Shown here: piece by piece, positions 26,868 through 36,751 of the stretch
Layout of the letters: each line of letters begins with the position of its first letter
Numbering within the stretch: the stretch's first letter is position 1
Source of the DNA: Aequorivita sinensis
GTDB lineage: Bacteria; Bacteroidota; Bacteroidia; Flavobacteriales; Flavobacteriaceae
Assembly: GCF_006346335.1 (NCBI RefSeq)
Contig: NZ_VDMC01000005.1
Span: 1-64,000 of the forward strand
Length of the DNA stretch: 64,000 nt
Direction: 5' to 3'
Translations under genes and position numbers: made by a program
The notes under the pieces: generated by a model
Seen by the model: only the letters and a program-made list of their open reading frames with translations
What the model was told of the DNA's origin: nothing
The model's database searches: none

Positions 26868-28559
<1,692 letters not shown>

Positions 28560-28596
28560 AAATCAGTGCCTAGTATTCAGCACAAAGTAAATTAGT

Positions 28597-28636
28597 AAGC
28601 CTCACAGGTATCAAAGACCTGTGAGGCTTCTTCATT
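28597..28636 (+). terminator. Terminator after groEL
   Basis: A perfect 13-bp stem AAGCCTCACAGGT / ACCTGTGAGGCTT (28597-28609 with 28617-28629), a seven-base loop and a broken T-rich stretch. Confidence 0.82.
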
Positions 28637-28778
28637 TTTATAAATTTTTCAAAATCAGAAAAAGCAAACTAGTATGAGGCAATTAAAATTAAAATCATTT
28701 TAATTTTAAACATATCGTTACATTTGGGTATCCTAAAGATAAAAATTAGTTAGAACCATAAATCGACTTACAACCGAC

Positions 28779-30161
28779 TTGAATATCATTAAAACTTATA
28801 AAAACCCAATTCTCGTTGCTTTAGTATCGATTGTACTTTACTTAGGTTTTGCTTATAATTTGGAGCGCAGTGAGTTCATAAAACTCATATGTCTTTATGC
28901 TGCGCTATTTATCACTTCTTATCTATTTATAGAAAAATATCTCTCACGACACCAATTGCGTTTTTGGGTTTTAGCGAGTATTGGAATTATTTTTAGATTA
29001 GCTTTTATTGTTTCAATTCCGAATCTTTCGCAAGACTTTTATCGATTTTTATGGGATGGCAGATTGTTAATCCAAGGATTTAGTCCGTATTTATTTACAC
29101 CCACCAATTCATCTGCATTTGCCGTAACAATAGCACAAGCACAGGAGCTAATTGAAGGAATGGGTGCGCTTAATGCAAGTCACTTCAGTAATTACCCTCC
29201 AGTTAATCAGTTGTTCTTCGCAATTGCTGGGCTGTTTGCCGGAAAGAGTATTTTAGGGTCGGTTATAGTTCTTCGAATGGTAATTATTTTGGCAGATGTA
29301 GGTATTCTCTACTTCGGAAAAATGGTGTTAGAGCAATTAAACCTTCCTGTGAAAAATATTTTCTGGTATTTCTTGAGCCCTTTTATAATTATTGAACTTA
29401 CAGGAAATCTACATTTTGAAGGAGTGATGCTTTTCTTTTTTGTGTGGGCCTTATTTTTACTATTTAAGAAAAAGTGGTTTTGGGCGGCGGTTTTAATCGG
29501 TCTTTCTATTTCGGTGAAACTGTTACCGTTATTGTTTTTGCCTTTGTTTTTTAGATGGTTTTTAAATAAAGAGGTTTCGACTGCGCTCAACCTGACGTCT
29601 CTTTTAAAGTTTTATAGCATAATAGGAGCAACAATTTTAATAACTTTTCTACCTTTTCTCTCCTCAGATTTCATTCAAAACTTCGCAGCTACCATCGGAC
29701 TTTGGTTTCAAAACTTTGAGTTTAATGCAAGCGTTTATTACATAATTCGATGGATTGGATTTCAAGTTGTAGGATGGAATATTATTGAAACTGTTGGAAA
29801 AATACTGCCAATGATAGTTGTGCTTTTCATCCTTGGTCTTTCATTCCTTAAAAAGAATAGTACACCTCAACAGTTAATTACGTCAATGCTATTCGCGGTA
29901 TCTTTTTACTTCCTATTATCTACAACTGTTCATCCGTGGTATGTTGCCACTCCGCTTATTCTTTCAGTTTTTACAAATTATAAATTTCCTCTTGTATGGA
30001 GTTTGGTGGTTTTCCTAAGTTATTCAGCGTATGGAAAAGAAGGATTTGATGAAAACTTATGGTTGGTAGCTTTAGAATATTTTATAGTTATTGGAATTGC
30101 TGCATGGGAATTTACTCGTTGCAAAAAGTATAGAGAAAAGGAAAAATTCCTAAACTACTGA
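28779..30161 (+). CDS. Integral-membrane glycosyltransferase (GT87/mannosyltransferase-like)
   Basis: 460 residues with about ten transmembrane helices. The short loop after helix 2 has QDFYRFLWDGRLLIQGFSPYLF, the acidic substrate-binding loop pattern of GT-C enzymes using polyprenyl-phosphate sugars. The start is TTG at 28779: the in-frame stop TAA at 28740-28742 is followed by no ATG or GTG. The acceptor and sugar are unknown. The gene stands alone after the groESL terminator; a 27-bp AT palindrome (28683-28709) and a -7-like TACATTTG (28719-28726) precede it. Confidence 0.75.
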   Translation: MNIIKTYKNPILVALVSIVLYLGFAYNLERSEFIKLICLYAALFITSYLFIEKYLSRHQLRFWVLASIGIIFRLAFIVSIPNLSQDFYRFLWDGRLLIQGFSPYLFTPTNSSAFAVTIAQAQELIEGMGALNASHFSNYPPVNQLFFAIAGLFAGKSILGSVIVLRMVIILADVGILYFGKMVLEQLNLPVKNIFWYFLSPFIIIELTGNLHFEGVMLFFFVWALFLLFKKKWFWAAVLIGLSISVKLLPLLFLPLFFRWFLNKEVSTALNLTSLLKFYSIIGATILITFLPFLSSDFIQNFAATIGLWFQNFEFNASVYYIIRWIGFQVVGWNIIETVGKILPMIVVLFILGLSFLKKNSTPQQLITSMLFAVSFYFLLSTTVHPWYVATPLILSVFTNYKFPLVWSLVVFLSYSAYGKEGFDENLWLVALEYFIVIGIAAWEFTRCKKYREKEKFLNY

Positions 30162-30502
30162 GTGAAAAAGCAATCTAAAAATTACTCTTTTCACATCAAT
30201 CCTATTAGACTAAGATCGTTAGTGGAGGTAAGGCTTGTTTCCCAATAGTTTGACAGGTAGATTAGATTACTGAAGCATGGTTTCGAGTTTTTAAACCTCA
30301 AGGAGGAGCATTATAACAAGGTCCTACACACATATTGAAAATATTATAAGCACTCTTTATTCTTAGCTAAAAAGAATTTTCTATATTTTAATTTCACACT
30401 AATGTTTTCATATAATTATCTGAAAAAGAAACAGTTAAAAAGTTGGAAAACCGAATAAAAAAGTATAAATTTATACTTATTTTAATGTAAATTCATACTA
30501 TT
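30162..30502. other. Gene-free stretch before the RES-Xre module
   Basis: No reading frame is recognisable. The last 45 bases carry the palindromic operator listed separately. The rest is AT-rich, with a short G-richer block near 30220-30320 that I cannot assign; it could be the decayed edge of an inserted segment. Confidence 0.4.
30461..30499. promoter_or_regulatory. Palindromic operator for the Xre antitoxin
   Basis: AAGTATAAATTTATACTT at 30461-30478 is a perfect 18-bp palindrome, followed by an imperfect second copy (atGTAAATTCATACt, 30485-30499) ending four bases before the antitoxin ATG. Type II toxin-antitoxin operons are commonly autoregulated through such sites, so I infer binding by the antitoxin or toxin-antitoxin complex. 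Confidence 0.6.
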
Positions 30503-30970
30503 ATGAAAAAGCAATATAAAACCCCCGATAAGACAAACTACGTCAAGGAGGCCCCTACTTATTTTTACGATGGGAATCTAGCCATTCCCTTAGTCGATAT
30601 GACTTCCTTTCAGAAAATGCAGATAGTTCGGGATGGGGTTACCAAAACCTATTTAACCAAGCTCAAAGAAGAAACTTCTTTAGATTACGATGCTTTAGCC
30701 CAAGCATTGTCCGTAACGCGCTCCACGCTTATCAATAAGAAAGGTGATCAAAAGTTTAGCGACCATATTAGCGAGCGAATTATTGCTGTGGCAGAAATCT
30801 ATTCATTCGGCTACGTGGTGTTTGAAGACAAAGACAATTTCAATCAATGGATGTTTTCTTCAAATCAAGCCCTTGCAGGATCAAAACCTTTTGAGCTTAT
30901 GGACAATCAATTTGGTCGTGAGGAAGTTCGAAACCTGATTGGCCGTATTGCCCACGGCGTATTTTCATAA
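30503..30970 (+). CDS. Xre/MbcA/ParS-type antitoxin (DUF2384)
   Basis: 155 residues. A basic unstructured start is followed by a helix-turn-helix-like segment (LDYDALAQALSVTRSTLINKK) and a C-terminal DUF2384-type domain (FGYVVFEDKDNFNQWM ... NLIGRIAHGVFS) that in characterised pairs covers the active site of the RES toxin. It lies two bases before the toxin gene. A hand count of 30541-30600 gives 27 of 60 G+C, higher than nearby genes look, which fits acquisition by transfer. Confidence 0.85.
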   Translation: MKKQYKTPDKTNYVKEAPTYFYDGNLAIPLVDMTSFQKMQIVRDGVTKTYLTKLKEETSLDYDALAQALSVTRSTLINKKGDQKFSDHISERIIAVAEIYSFGYVVFEDKDNFNQWMFSSNQALAGSKPFELMDNQFGREEVRNLIGRIAHGVFS

Positions 30971-30972
30971 TT

Positions 30973-31425
30973 ATGAAGGTCTATAGAATTACAAAAACAA
31001 AATACGCCGAAGATCTAAGCGGTACAGGAGCAAAACTCTACGGGGGAAGATGGAATCATATTGATTCCGCTTGTATCTATACTGCCGAAAGTCGCGCTTT
31101 GTCTGTTTTGGAGTATGCTGTTAATATCAATATAGACTTCATTCCTCGTGCCCTTAGTTTATGTGTTTTTGAAATTGACGAAAGCCAAGTTTATTCATTT
31201 AAACAAGAGGATTTACCAGGAAACTGGAGAGCAACGCCTGCACCAAAATCAACTAAGGATTATGGGACACAATTCTTAAAGAGCAACAAGCCTATCTTAA
31301 AAATTCCGTCCATAATAATTCCTGAAGAATTTAATTATATAATAAATCCTCAAGTAGCTGGTTTGAGTTTCAAATTAGTTGAAATAAAGGACTTCGTCTT
31401 TGATTTACGAATAAAGAAAAAGTAA
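30973..31425 (+). CDS. RES-domain toxin (NAD+-degrading)
   Basis: 150 residues spanning a complete RES domain: GGRWN (Arg26), IYTAES with Tyr36, LSVLEYAV with Glu47 and PSIIIPEEFNYIINP with Ser113, matching the Arg-Tyr-Glu-Ser set of characterised RES toxins, which are related to ADP-ribosyltransferases and deplete NAD+. The active-site set looks intact, so the toxin is probably functional and restrained by the adjacent antitoxin. Confidence 0.88.
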   Translation: MKVYRITKTKYAEDLSGTGAKLYGGRWNHIDSACIYTAESRALSVLEYAVNINIDFIPRALSLCVFEIDESQVYSFKQEDLPGNWRATPAPKSTKDYGTQFLKSNKPILKIPSIIIPEEFNYIINPQVAGLSFKLVEIKDFVFDLRIKKK

Positions 31426-31453
31426 TTGCCTGACTATTTTAGAAAGTTTATAA

Positions 31454-32992
31454 TTATTTTTTTACACGCTCTAATCGGTAGAAATCTTTTCTTCTATCTT
31501 TTAAATTTCTAACCGCTCCAAAAGTATGAAGCTCACGAAGTAAGTCAATATCTACATCGGCAACCAATATCATTTCGGTATTTGGAGTTGCTTCAGCTTT
31601 AATTCCATTACTTGGGAAGGCGAAGTCACAAGGAGTGAATACAGCACTTTGAGCGTACTGTATGTCCATATTGTGCACTTTTGGAAGGTTACCCACGCTT
31701 CCTGCTATAGCCACGTAACATTCGTTCTCAATTGCCCTAGCTTGAGCACATAATCTAACACGTGAATATCCATTTTGAGTATCGGTTAGGAAAGGAACAA
31801 AAAGAATGTCCATGCCTTCATCAGAAAGTAATCGCGAAAGCTCAGGAAATTCAGAATCGTAGCAGATAAGCACCCCTATTTTTCCACAATCGGTATCAAA
31901 TGTTTTTAAGGAATTTCCATTGGACATCCCCCACACACGTTCTTCATCAGGTGTAACGTGAATTTTTTCAAAACGTTCCACACTTCCATCACGACGACAT
32001 AAATATCCTACATTGTATAACTTACCGCGAACTATTTCGGGCATGCTTCCCGTAATAATATTTATGTTATAGGAAATTGAAAGTTGCGAAAGCTTTTCGG
32101 TTATTTTTTTAGTGTATTTTGCTAGTTCTCGAATTGCATCAGGTTCGCTTAAATGGTTGTATTCTGCCATAAGCGGAGCATTGAAGAACTCTGGAAACAT
32201 TGCAAAGTCGCAGCGATATCCTGCAACACTGTCTATAAAATATTCCGCTTGATGCATCAATTCCTCCATTCCGGAATAGCTTCGCATTTGCCACTGAATA
32301 AGACCAAGACGGACAACACTTTTTATAGCTGTAGGTGTTGGTTTTTTTTCAGGTTTGGTATAATAAATATTATCCCATTCCATTAAAACGGCAAATTCAC
32401 CTGAAGCTTTATCACCTTCTAAATACCCTTTTAAAACACGCACAGGGTGAAAGTCATTAGAAATCTGAAAGTTTAAAACTGGATCATCAATTTGCTTGCG
32501 TTTAACTTTTTCGATGTATTGTTTTGGAGAAAGTTTATCGGCGTGCAGGTGGTAATTTGGCATTCTACCTCCAAACACAATGCTCTTTAACTCTAGGTTT
32601 TCACAAAGTTCTTTTCGGTAATCATACAATCTTCTTCCGAGACGAAGCCCACGAAAATCGGGACGGATAAAAACATCAATCCCATAAAGCACATCACCTT
32701 CGGGATCGTGTATTTTAAAAGTTGGATCACCAGTTACATCTTTATACGTATGCTTCTCCCCTAGTTTATCGAAATCTACAATAATAGAAAGCGCACAACC
32801 AGCAATTTGACCATCAGCCATAATTAATACTTGACCTTCTGGAAAAACATCTATTAGGTTACCTATTTCGTTGATTTTCCAATAGCTATTAGGCATTCCT
32901 CCATAAGATTGAATAGTTGCCTTTTTTAGTGCTTCGTAGTCTTTTAGGGTTAAAAACTTAAGCTCGATATTTTCAATCTTTTTTGGTTCCAT
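31454..32992 (-). CDS. GNAT acetyltransferase / carbon-nitrogen hydrolase fusion protein
   Basis: 512 residues. The N-terminal half (about 1-215) is a GNAT domain with the acetyl-CoA loop RGLRLGRRLYD (114-124). The C-terminal half (about 225-508) is a nitrilase-superfamily amidase with the full Glu-Lys-Cys triad: Glu268 (FPEFF), Lys343 (FEKIHV) and Cys377 (GVLICYDSEFPE). The fusion is known in several bacteria but has no established substrate. It lies downstream of the polyamine operon on the same strand, past a terminator; related amidases (N-carbamoylputrescine amidase) act on polyamine precursors, so a link is possible but unproven. Confidence 0.88.
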   Translation of the reverse strand: MEPKKIENIELKFLTLKDYEALKKATIQSYGGMPNSYWKINEIGNLIDVFPEGQVLIMADGQIAGCALSIIVDFDKLGEKHTYKDVTGDPTFKIHDPEGDVLYGIDVFIRPDFRGLRLGRRLYDYRKELCENLELKSIVFGGRMPNYHLHADKLSPKQYIEKVKRKQIDDPVLNFQISNDFHPVRVLKGYLEGDKASGEFAVLMEWDNIYYTKPEKKPTPTAIKSVVRLGLIQWQMRSYSGMEELMHQAEYFIDSVAGYRCDFAMFPEFFNAPLMAEYNHLSEPDAIRELAKYTKKITEKLSQLSISYNINIITGSMPEIVRGKLYNVGYLCRRDGSVERFEKIHVTPDEERVWGMSNGNSLKTFDTDCGKIGVLICYDSEFPELSRLLSDEGMDILFVPFLTDTQNGYSRVRLCAQARAIENECYVAIAGSVGNLPKVHNMDIQYAQSAVFTPCDFAFPSNGIKAEATPNTEMILVADVDIDLLRELHTFGAVRNLKDRRKDFYRLERVKK

Positions 32993-33057
32993 GGTTTATG
33001 TGGTTACTTCTATTAAAGCAATTTCAATTAGGGTATATAATATAAATGTTAGAGAGC

Positions 33058-33108
33058 AAAAACCGCAGCCAATTCCCTATTTTTAATTAGGAACTGTAAA
33101 CTGCGGAT
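33058..33108 (-). terminator. Terminator of the polyamine operon
   Basis: On the minus strand CCGCAG (33101-33106) pairs with CTGCGG (33063-33068); an inner TTCC/GGGAA stem is nested, and five T follow. It lies about 45 bases after the deoxyhypusine-synthase-like gene. Confidence 0.62.
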
Positions 33109-33149
33109 TGTTCTTTGAATGCATTAAAGTATTTAATGAACGTTACTTT

Positions 33150-34127
33150 TTACATATCTAAGATATACGCAAAAACTAAAGGAGCAACAATAGTAGCGTC
33201 ACTCTCAATAATGAATTTAGGTGTATCTATGTCTAATTTACCCCAAGTAATTTTTTCGTTAGGCACAGCTCCTGAGTAACTACCAAAGCTTGTAGTTGAA
33301 TCACTTATTTGGCAGAAATAACTCCAGAAAGGAGTATCAGTACGTTCCATATCTTGGTATAACATCGGTACTACACAAATTGGGAAATCTCCTGAAATAC
33401 CTCCTCCAATTTGGAAGAAACCTATTCCGTTTTTAGAATTTTCAGTGTACCAATCTGCAAGGAAAGTCATATACTCAATTCCACTTTTCATAGTAGAAGC
33501 TTGTAATTCTCCTTTCAACACATAACTAGCAAAAATATTTCCCATTGTACTATCTTCCCATCCTGGGCAGATAATTGGAAGGTTTTTTTCAGCAGCAGCG
33601 TACATCCAAGAATCTTTTAAGTCAATTTCATAATGTTCTTCCATTACTCCACTTAAAAGTAGCTTGTACATATATTCGTGTGGTAGGTAGCGTTCGCCAT
33701 TAGCTTCAGCATCTTTCCAAATTTTTACTATATGCTTTTGAATTCTTCTAAAAGCTTCTTCTTCAGGAATACAAGTATCAGTTACTCGGTTCAAACCTTT
33801 TTCAAGTAAATCCCATTCGTCCTGCGGTGTTAAATCGCGGTAATTAGGTACTCTTTTGTAGTGGCTATGCGCCACAAGGTTCATTATATCTTCTTCAAGG
33901 TTTGCACCTGTACAAGAGATAATTTGAACTTTATCTTGACGGATCATTTCAGCAAATATCTTTCCTATTTCGGCTGTACTCATCGCACCAGCCATAGATA
34001 CAAGCATTTTTGAGCCGTTCTTTAATTGTGCTTCATATCCTTTAGCTGCATCTACAAGCGCTGCTGAATTGAAGTGTAAATAATATTTTTCAATAAATTG
34101 AGAAATCGCTCCTTTGTTAGTACTCAT
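33150..34127 (-). CDS. Deoxyhypusine-synthase-like protein
   Basis: 325 residues of the DHS family. The C-terminal segment ITWGKLDID aligns without gaps to human DHS around catalytic Lys329, giving Lys297 here; the neighbouring Trp (295) and Glu (291) are also kept. By the same alignment the spermidine-contacting residues His288, Tyr305, Asp313 and Asp316 are replaced by Asp, Gln, Phe and Tyr. Bacteria lack eIF5A, so the protein cannot make hypusine; it likely transfers an aminobutyl group to another acceptor or uses another substrate. The ATG overlaps the agmatinase stop by 11 bases. Last gene of the polyamine operon. Confidence 0.85.
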   Translation of the reverse strand: MSTNKGAISQFIEKYYLHFNSAALVDAAKGYEAQLKNGSKMLVSMAGAMSTAEIGKIFAEMIRQDKVQIISCTGANLEEDIMNLVAHSHYKRVPNYRDLTPQDEWDLLEKGLNRVTDTCIPEEEAFRRIQKHIVKIWKDAEANGERYLPHEYMYKLLLSGVMEEHYEIDLKDSWMYAAAEKNLPIICPGWEDSTMGNIFASYVLKGELQASTMKSGIEYMTFLADWYTENSKNGIGFFQIGGGISGDFPICVVPMLYQDMERTDTPFWSYFCQISDSTTSFGSYSGAVPNEKITWGKLDIDTPKFIIESDATIVAPLVFAYILDM

Positions 34128-35070
34128 CTTCTTCTGTGTTAAATTTTGAATTTCCTTTTTTGCCCGAATCAGTCGGAATTGAGATATTAAAATTGTTTTC
34201 GTAATCGTCGCCTTCTTCTACTCCTTCGAATTTATACGATAACATTTTGTAATAAAGTTTGGCCGCTACAAAGTCTGAAGATTTTTCGTCTTCTTTCGGA
34301 CAAAGTTCAACGATATCAAAACCTACTACGTTTTTCTCCTCAAAAACTTGTTTTAAGAAATCAAGTGTTTCATACCACAACAATCCTCCTGGTTCTGGAG
34401 TTCCCGTTGAAGGTAAAATTGAAGGGTCAAAAGCATCAAGATCGAAAGTAATAAAAACGTTTTCACCTAAAGCTTCAATTACTTTATCTATCCAGTATTC
34501 GTCTTTTACCATATCGTGGGCGAAGAAAACTTTTTCCTCATCCATAACTCTTGTTTCAGCAATATCCATACTGCGGATACCTACCTGAACTAGATTGGTA
34601 TTTTGACTTGCTTCGTAAACTGCACAAGCGTGATTGCATTTTGTTCCTTCGTACTCTTTACGTAAATCGGCGTGCGCATCTATATGAAGCACCGTAAGAT
34701 TATCAAAACATTCATTAAATGCACGGATTGAACCAATAGAGATACTGTGCTCTCCTCCAAATAAAGTAACAAACTTGTTGCGTTTAATATAATCTTTTGT
34801 GGTTTTATGCACTGCATCAACCATAGCTTCCGGAGAAGAATTTTCGGTTATTGCATCAGCTAAATAAACGCCCTGTTTGTAAACCTCCGATTGGGTTTCA
34901 ATGTCGTAAAGCTCCATATTTTCTGAAGCATCCAAAAAGGCATCTGGACCTTTGTCCGCACCTTTTTGCCAAGTACTAGTTCCATCGTAAGGAACTGGAA
35001 TTAATACAATTTTTGATGTTTCAAGTGCCGCATATTGTTGCGGGATACCTGCGTACGTTTTAGTGCTCAT
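34117..35070 (-). CDS. speB: Agmatinase
   Basis: 317 residues with all six Mn ligands of a ureohydrolase: His108 in GGEHS, Asp131/His133/Asp135 in DAHAD, Asp210/Asp212 in FDLDAFDP. With arginine decarboxylase encoded just before it, the natural reading is agmatine to putrescine plus urea. The gene overlaps both neighbours by 11 bases. Substrate choice between agmatine and other guanidines rests on this context. Confidence 0.9.
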   Translation of the reverse strand: MSTKTYAGIPQQYAALETSKIVLIPVPYDGTSTWQKGADKGPDAFLDASENMELYDIETQSEVYKQGVYLADAITENSSPEAMVDAVHKTTKDYIKRNKFVTLFGGEHSISIGSIRAFNECFDNLTVLHIDAHADLRKEYEGTKCNHACAVYEASQNTNLVQVGIRSMDIAETRVMDEEKVFFAHDMVKDEYWIDKVIEALGENVFITFDLDAFDPSILPSTGTPEPGGLLWYETLDFLKQVFEEKNVVGFDIVELCPKEDEKSSDFVAAKLYYKMLSYKFEGVEEGDDYENNFNISIPTDSGKKGNSKFNTEEDEY

Positions 35071-36457
35071 AACCTAAAATGTTTAGCAATTGCTCGCTTG
35101 TTTGTTGTTCTGAAAAAAGTTTAGTTGTAATATTATTATTTTCGTCTCTATCAATCAAAATATGTTTTGGCTGAGGAATCAAGCAATGTTGAAGTCCACC
35201 AAATCCACCTATAGTTTCTTGATATGCTCCTGTATTAAAGAAACCGATATACAACGGTTTTTCTTTTTTAAATTTCGGCAAATAAATTGCTGCCATATTC
35301 TGTTCACTATTGTAATAGTCATCACTATCGCAAGTCAACCCACCTAAAAGCACTCTTTCATACTCATCGTTCCAACGATTTAAAGGTAGCATAATAAACT
35401 TCTTGCTAATAGCCCAGGTATCAGGCAATGTAGTAATAAATGAGGAGTTTATCATATTCCACTTCTCACGGTCGTTTTGTTGCTTCTGGTACAGAATTTC
35501 ATAAACAGCACCTCCACTTTCACCAACTGTAAAACTTCCGAATTCGGTGAAAATATTTGGAACTGGCACATCTGCTTCAGCGCATGTAATGCTTATCTGA
35601 TTGATAATCTCGTCAACCATATATTGATAATCGTACTCAAAGTGTAAAGAGTTTTTTATAGGGAACCCGCCTCCAATGTTTAAACTATCAAGTGAAGGAC
35701 ACATTTTTTTAAGACGTACATAAACCTTTAAACACTTTACCAATTCGTTCCAATAGTAGGCTGTATCACGAATACCCGTATTAATGAAGAAGTGAAGCAT
35801 TTTGAGATCCACCTTATCATTATTTTTAATTTGGTTTTCGTAAAAAGGGATGATGTTTTTATATCCAATACCTAAACGAGAAGTGTAAAACTCGAATTTC
35901 GGTTCTTCTTCTGAAGCAATTCTAATTCCCACCTGAAAGTGATCGTTTATGCTATCTGAAAGCAAATCAATCTCTTCATAATTATCGATAATTGGAATAC
36001 AGTTTTCATGACCTTCGTTAATAAGACGCGCTATATTATCAATATATTTCTCACGTTTAAAACCGTTGCAAATTACATAGGTTTTATCTGTAAGTTTACC
36101 TGTTTTTTTAAGACTCTCAACAATATTTATATCAAAAGCTGATGATGTTTCGATGTGAATATCATTCTTTAGCGCTTCATCTAAAACGTGTTTGAAGTGC
36201 GAGCTTTTAGTACAGTAGCAATAACTGTAATTGCCTTTGTAATTATGCTTTTCAATAGCTGTATTAAACCATTTCTTCGCCAAATTTATATTTTCCGAAA
36301 TTTTGGGTAGGTATGTAAATTTAAGTGGTGCACCATACTTTTGCACCAACTCCATCATATCTACGCCGTGAAATTCAATTCCGTTTTCTCCTAAGCGAAA
36401 TTCTTCCTGAGGAAAATAATAAGTTTGATTTATTAAATCTATATATTTAGTATTCAT
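35060..36457 (-). CDS. Arginine decarboxylase (PLP-dependent, alanine-racemase fold)
   Basis: 465 residues of the Group IV decarboxylase fold, shorter than E. coli SpeA and of the type usual in Bacteroidota. Lys84 in YCTKSSHFKH is the expected PLP lysine; the glycine-rich phosphate loop LNIGGGFP and the C-terminal LTCDSDDYY segment with the active-site cysteine are present. It starts the three-gene polyamine operon: arginine to agmatine to putrescine. Substrate specificity (arginine rather than diaminopimelate or ornithine) is inferred from family and from the adjacent agmatinase. Confidence 0.87.
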   Translation of the reverse strand: MNTKYIDLINQTYYFPQEEFRLGENGIEFHGVDMMELVQKYGAPLKFTYLPKISENINLAKKWFNTAIEKHNYKGNYSYCYCTKSSHFKHVLDEALKNDIHIETSSAFDINIVESLKKTGKLTDKTYVICNGFKREKYIDNIARLINEGHENCIPIIDNYEEIDLLSDSINDHFQVGIRIASEEEPKFEFYTSRLGIGYKNIIPFYENQIKNNDKVDLKMLHFFINTGIRDTAYYWNELVKCLKVYVRLKKMCPSLDSLNIGGGFPIKNSLHFEYDYQYMVDEIINQISITCAEADVPVPNIFTEFGSFTVGESGGAVYEILYQKQQNDREKWNMINSSFITTLPDTWAISKKFIMLPLNRWNDEYERVLLGGLTCDSDDYYNSEQNMAAIYLPKFKKEKPLYIGFFNTGAYQETIGGFGGLQHCLIPQPKHILIDRDENNNITTKLFSEQQTSEQLLNILGYEH

Positions 36458-36751
36458 TTTTTTTCTTTCAAAGTGTAAATTAAAAATCTCTATAGACTAA
36501 TCCTCTTAAAAGATTAGATATAACAAAAAATTAACTTGTAAATTATATACGAATAGGCAAATACTTTAAAATAAGGACTTTGCCTTTAACCTGCAGATAA
36601 GCAGTTTTAGGAAGTATGAGTATATTGTTCATTTAGGATATCTGCTTTTGAAAACATCAAAAACCAACCATTAAAGATAATATCATTCGTGTTTGAAATA
36701 CAAATGTGCGAAAAAAAATCAATATTTTTTAAAATTGGCAAAAAATTCACT
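36458..36751. other. Spacer between the RluB-like gene and the polyamine operon
   Basis: 294 bases without a gene. It carries a 7-bp inverted repeat AGGCAAA/TTTGCCT (36555-36561 with 36579-36585) about 100 bases upstream of the arginine decarboxylase start, and a smaller CTAATC/GATTAG repeat nearer the gene. No full promoter match was found. Confidence 0.4.
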
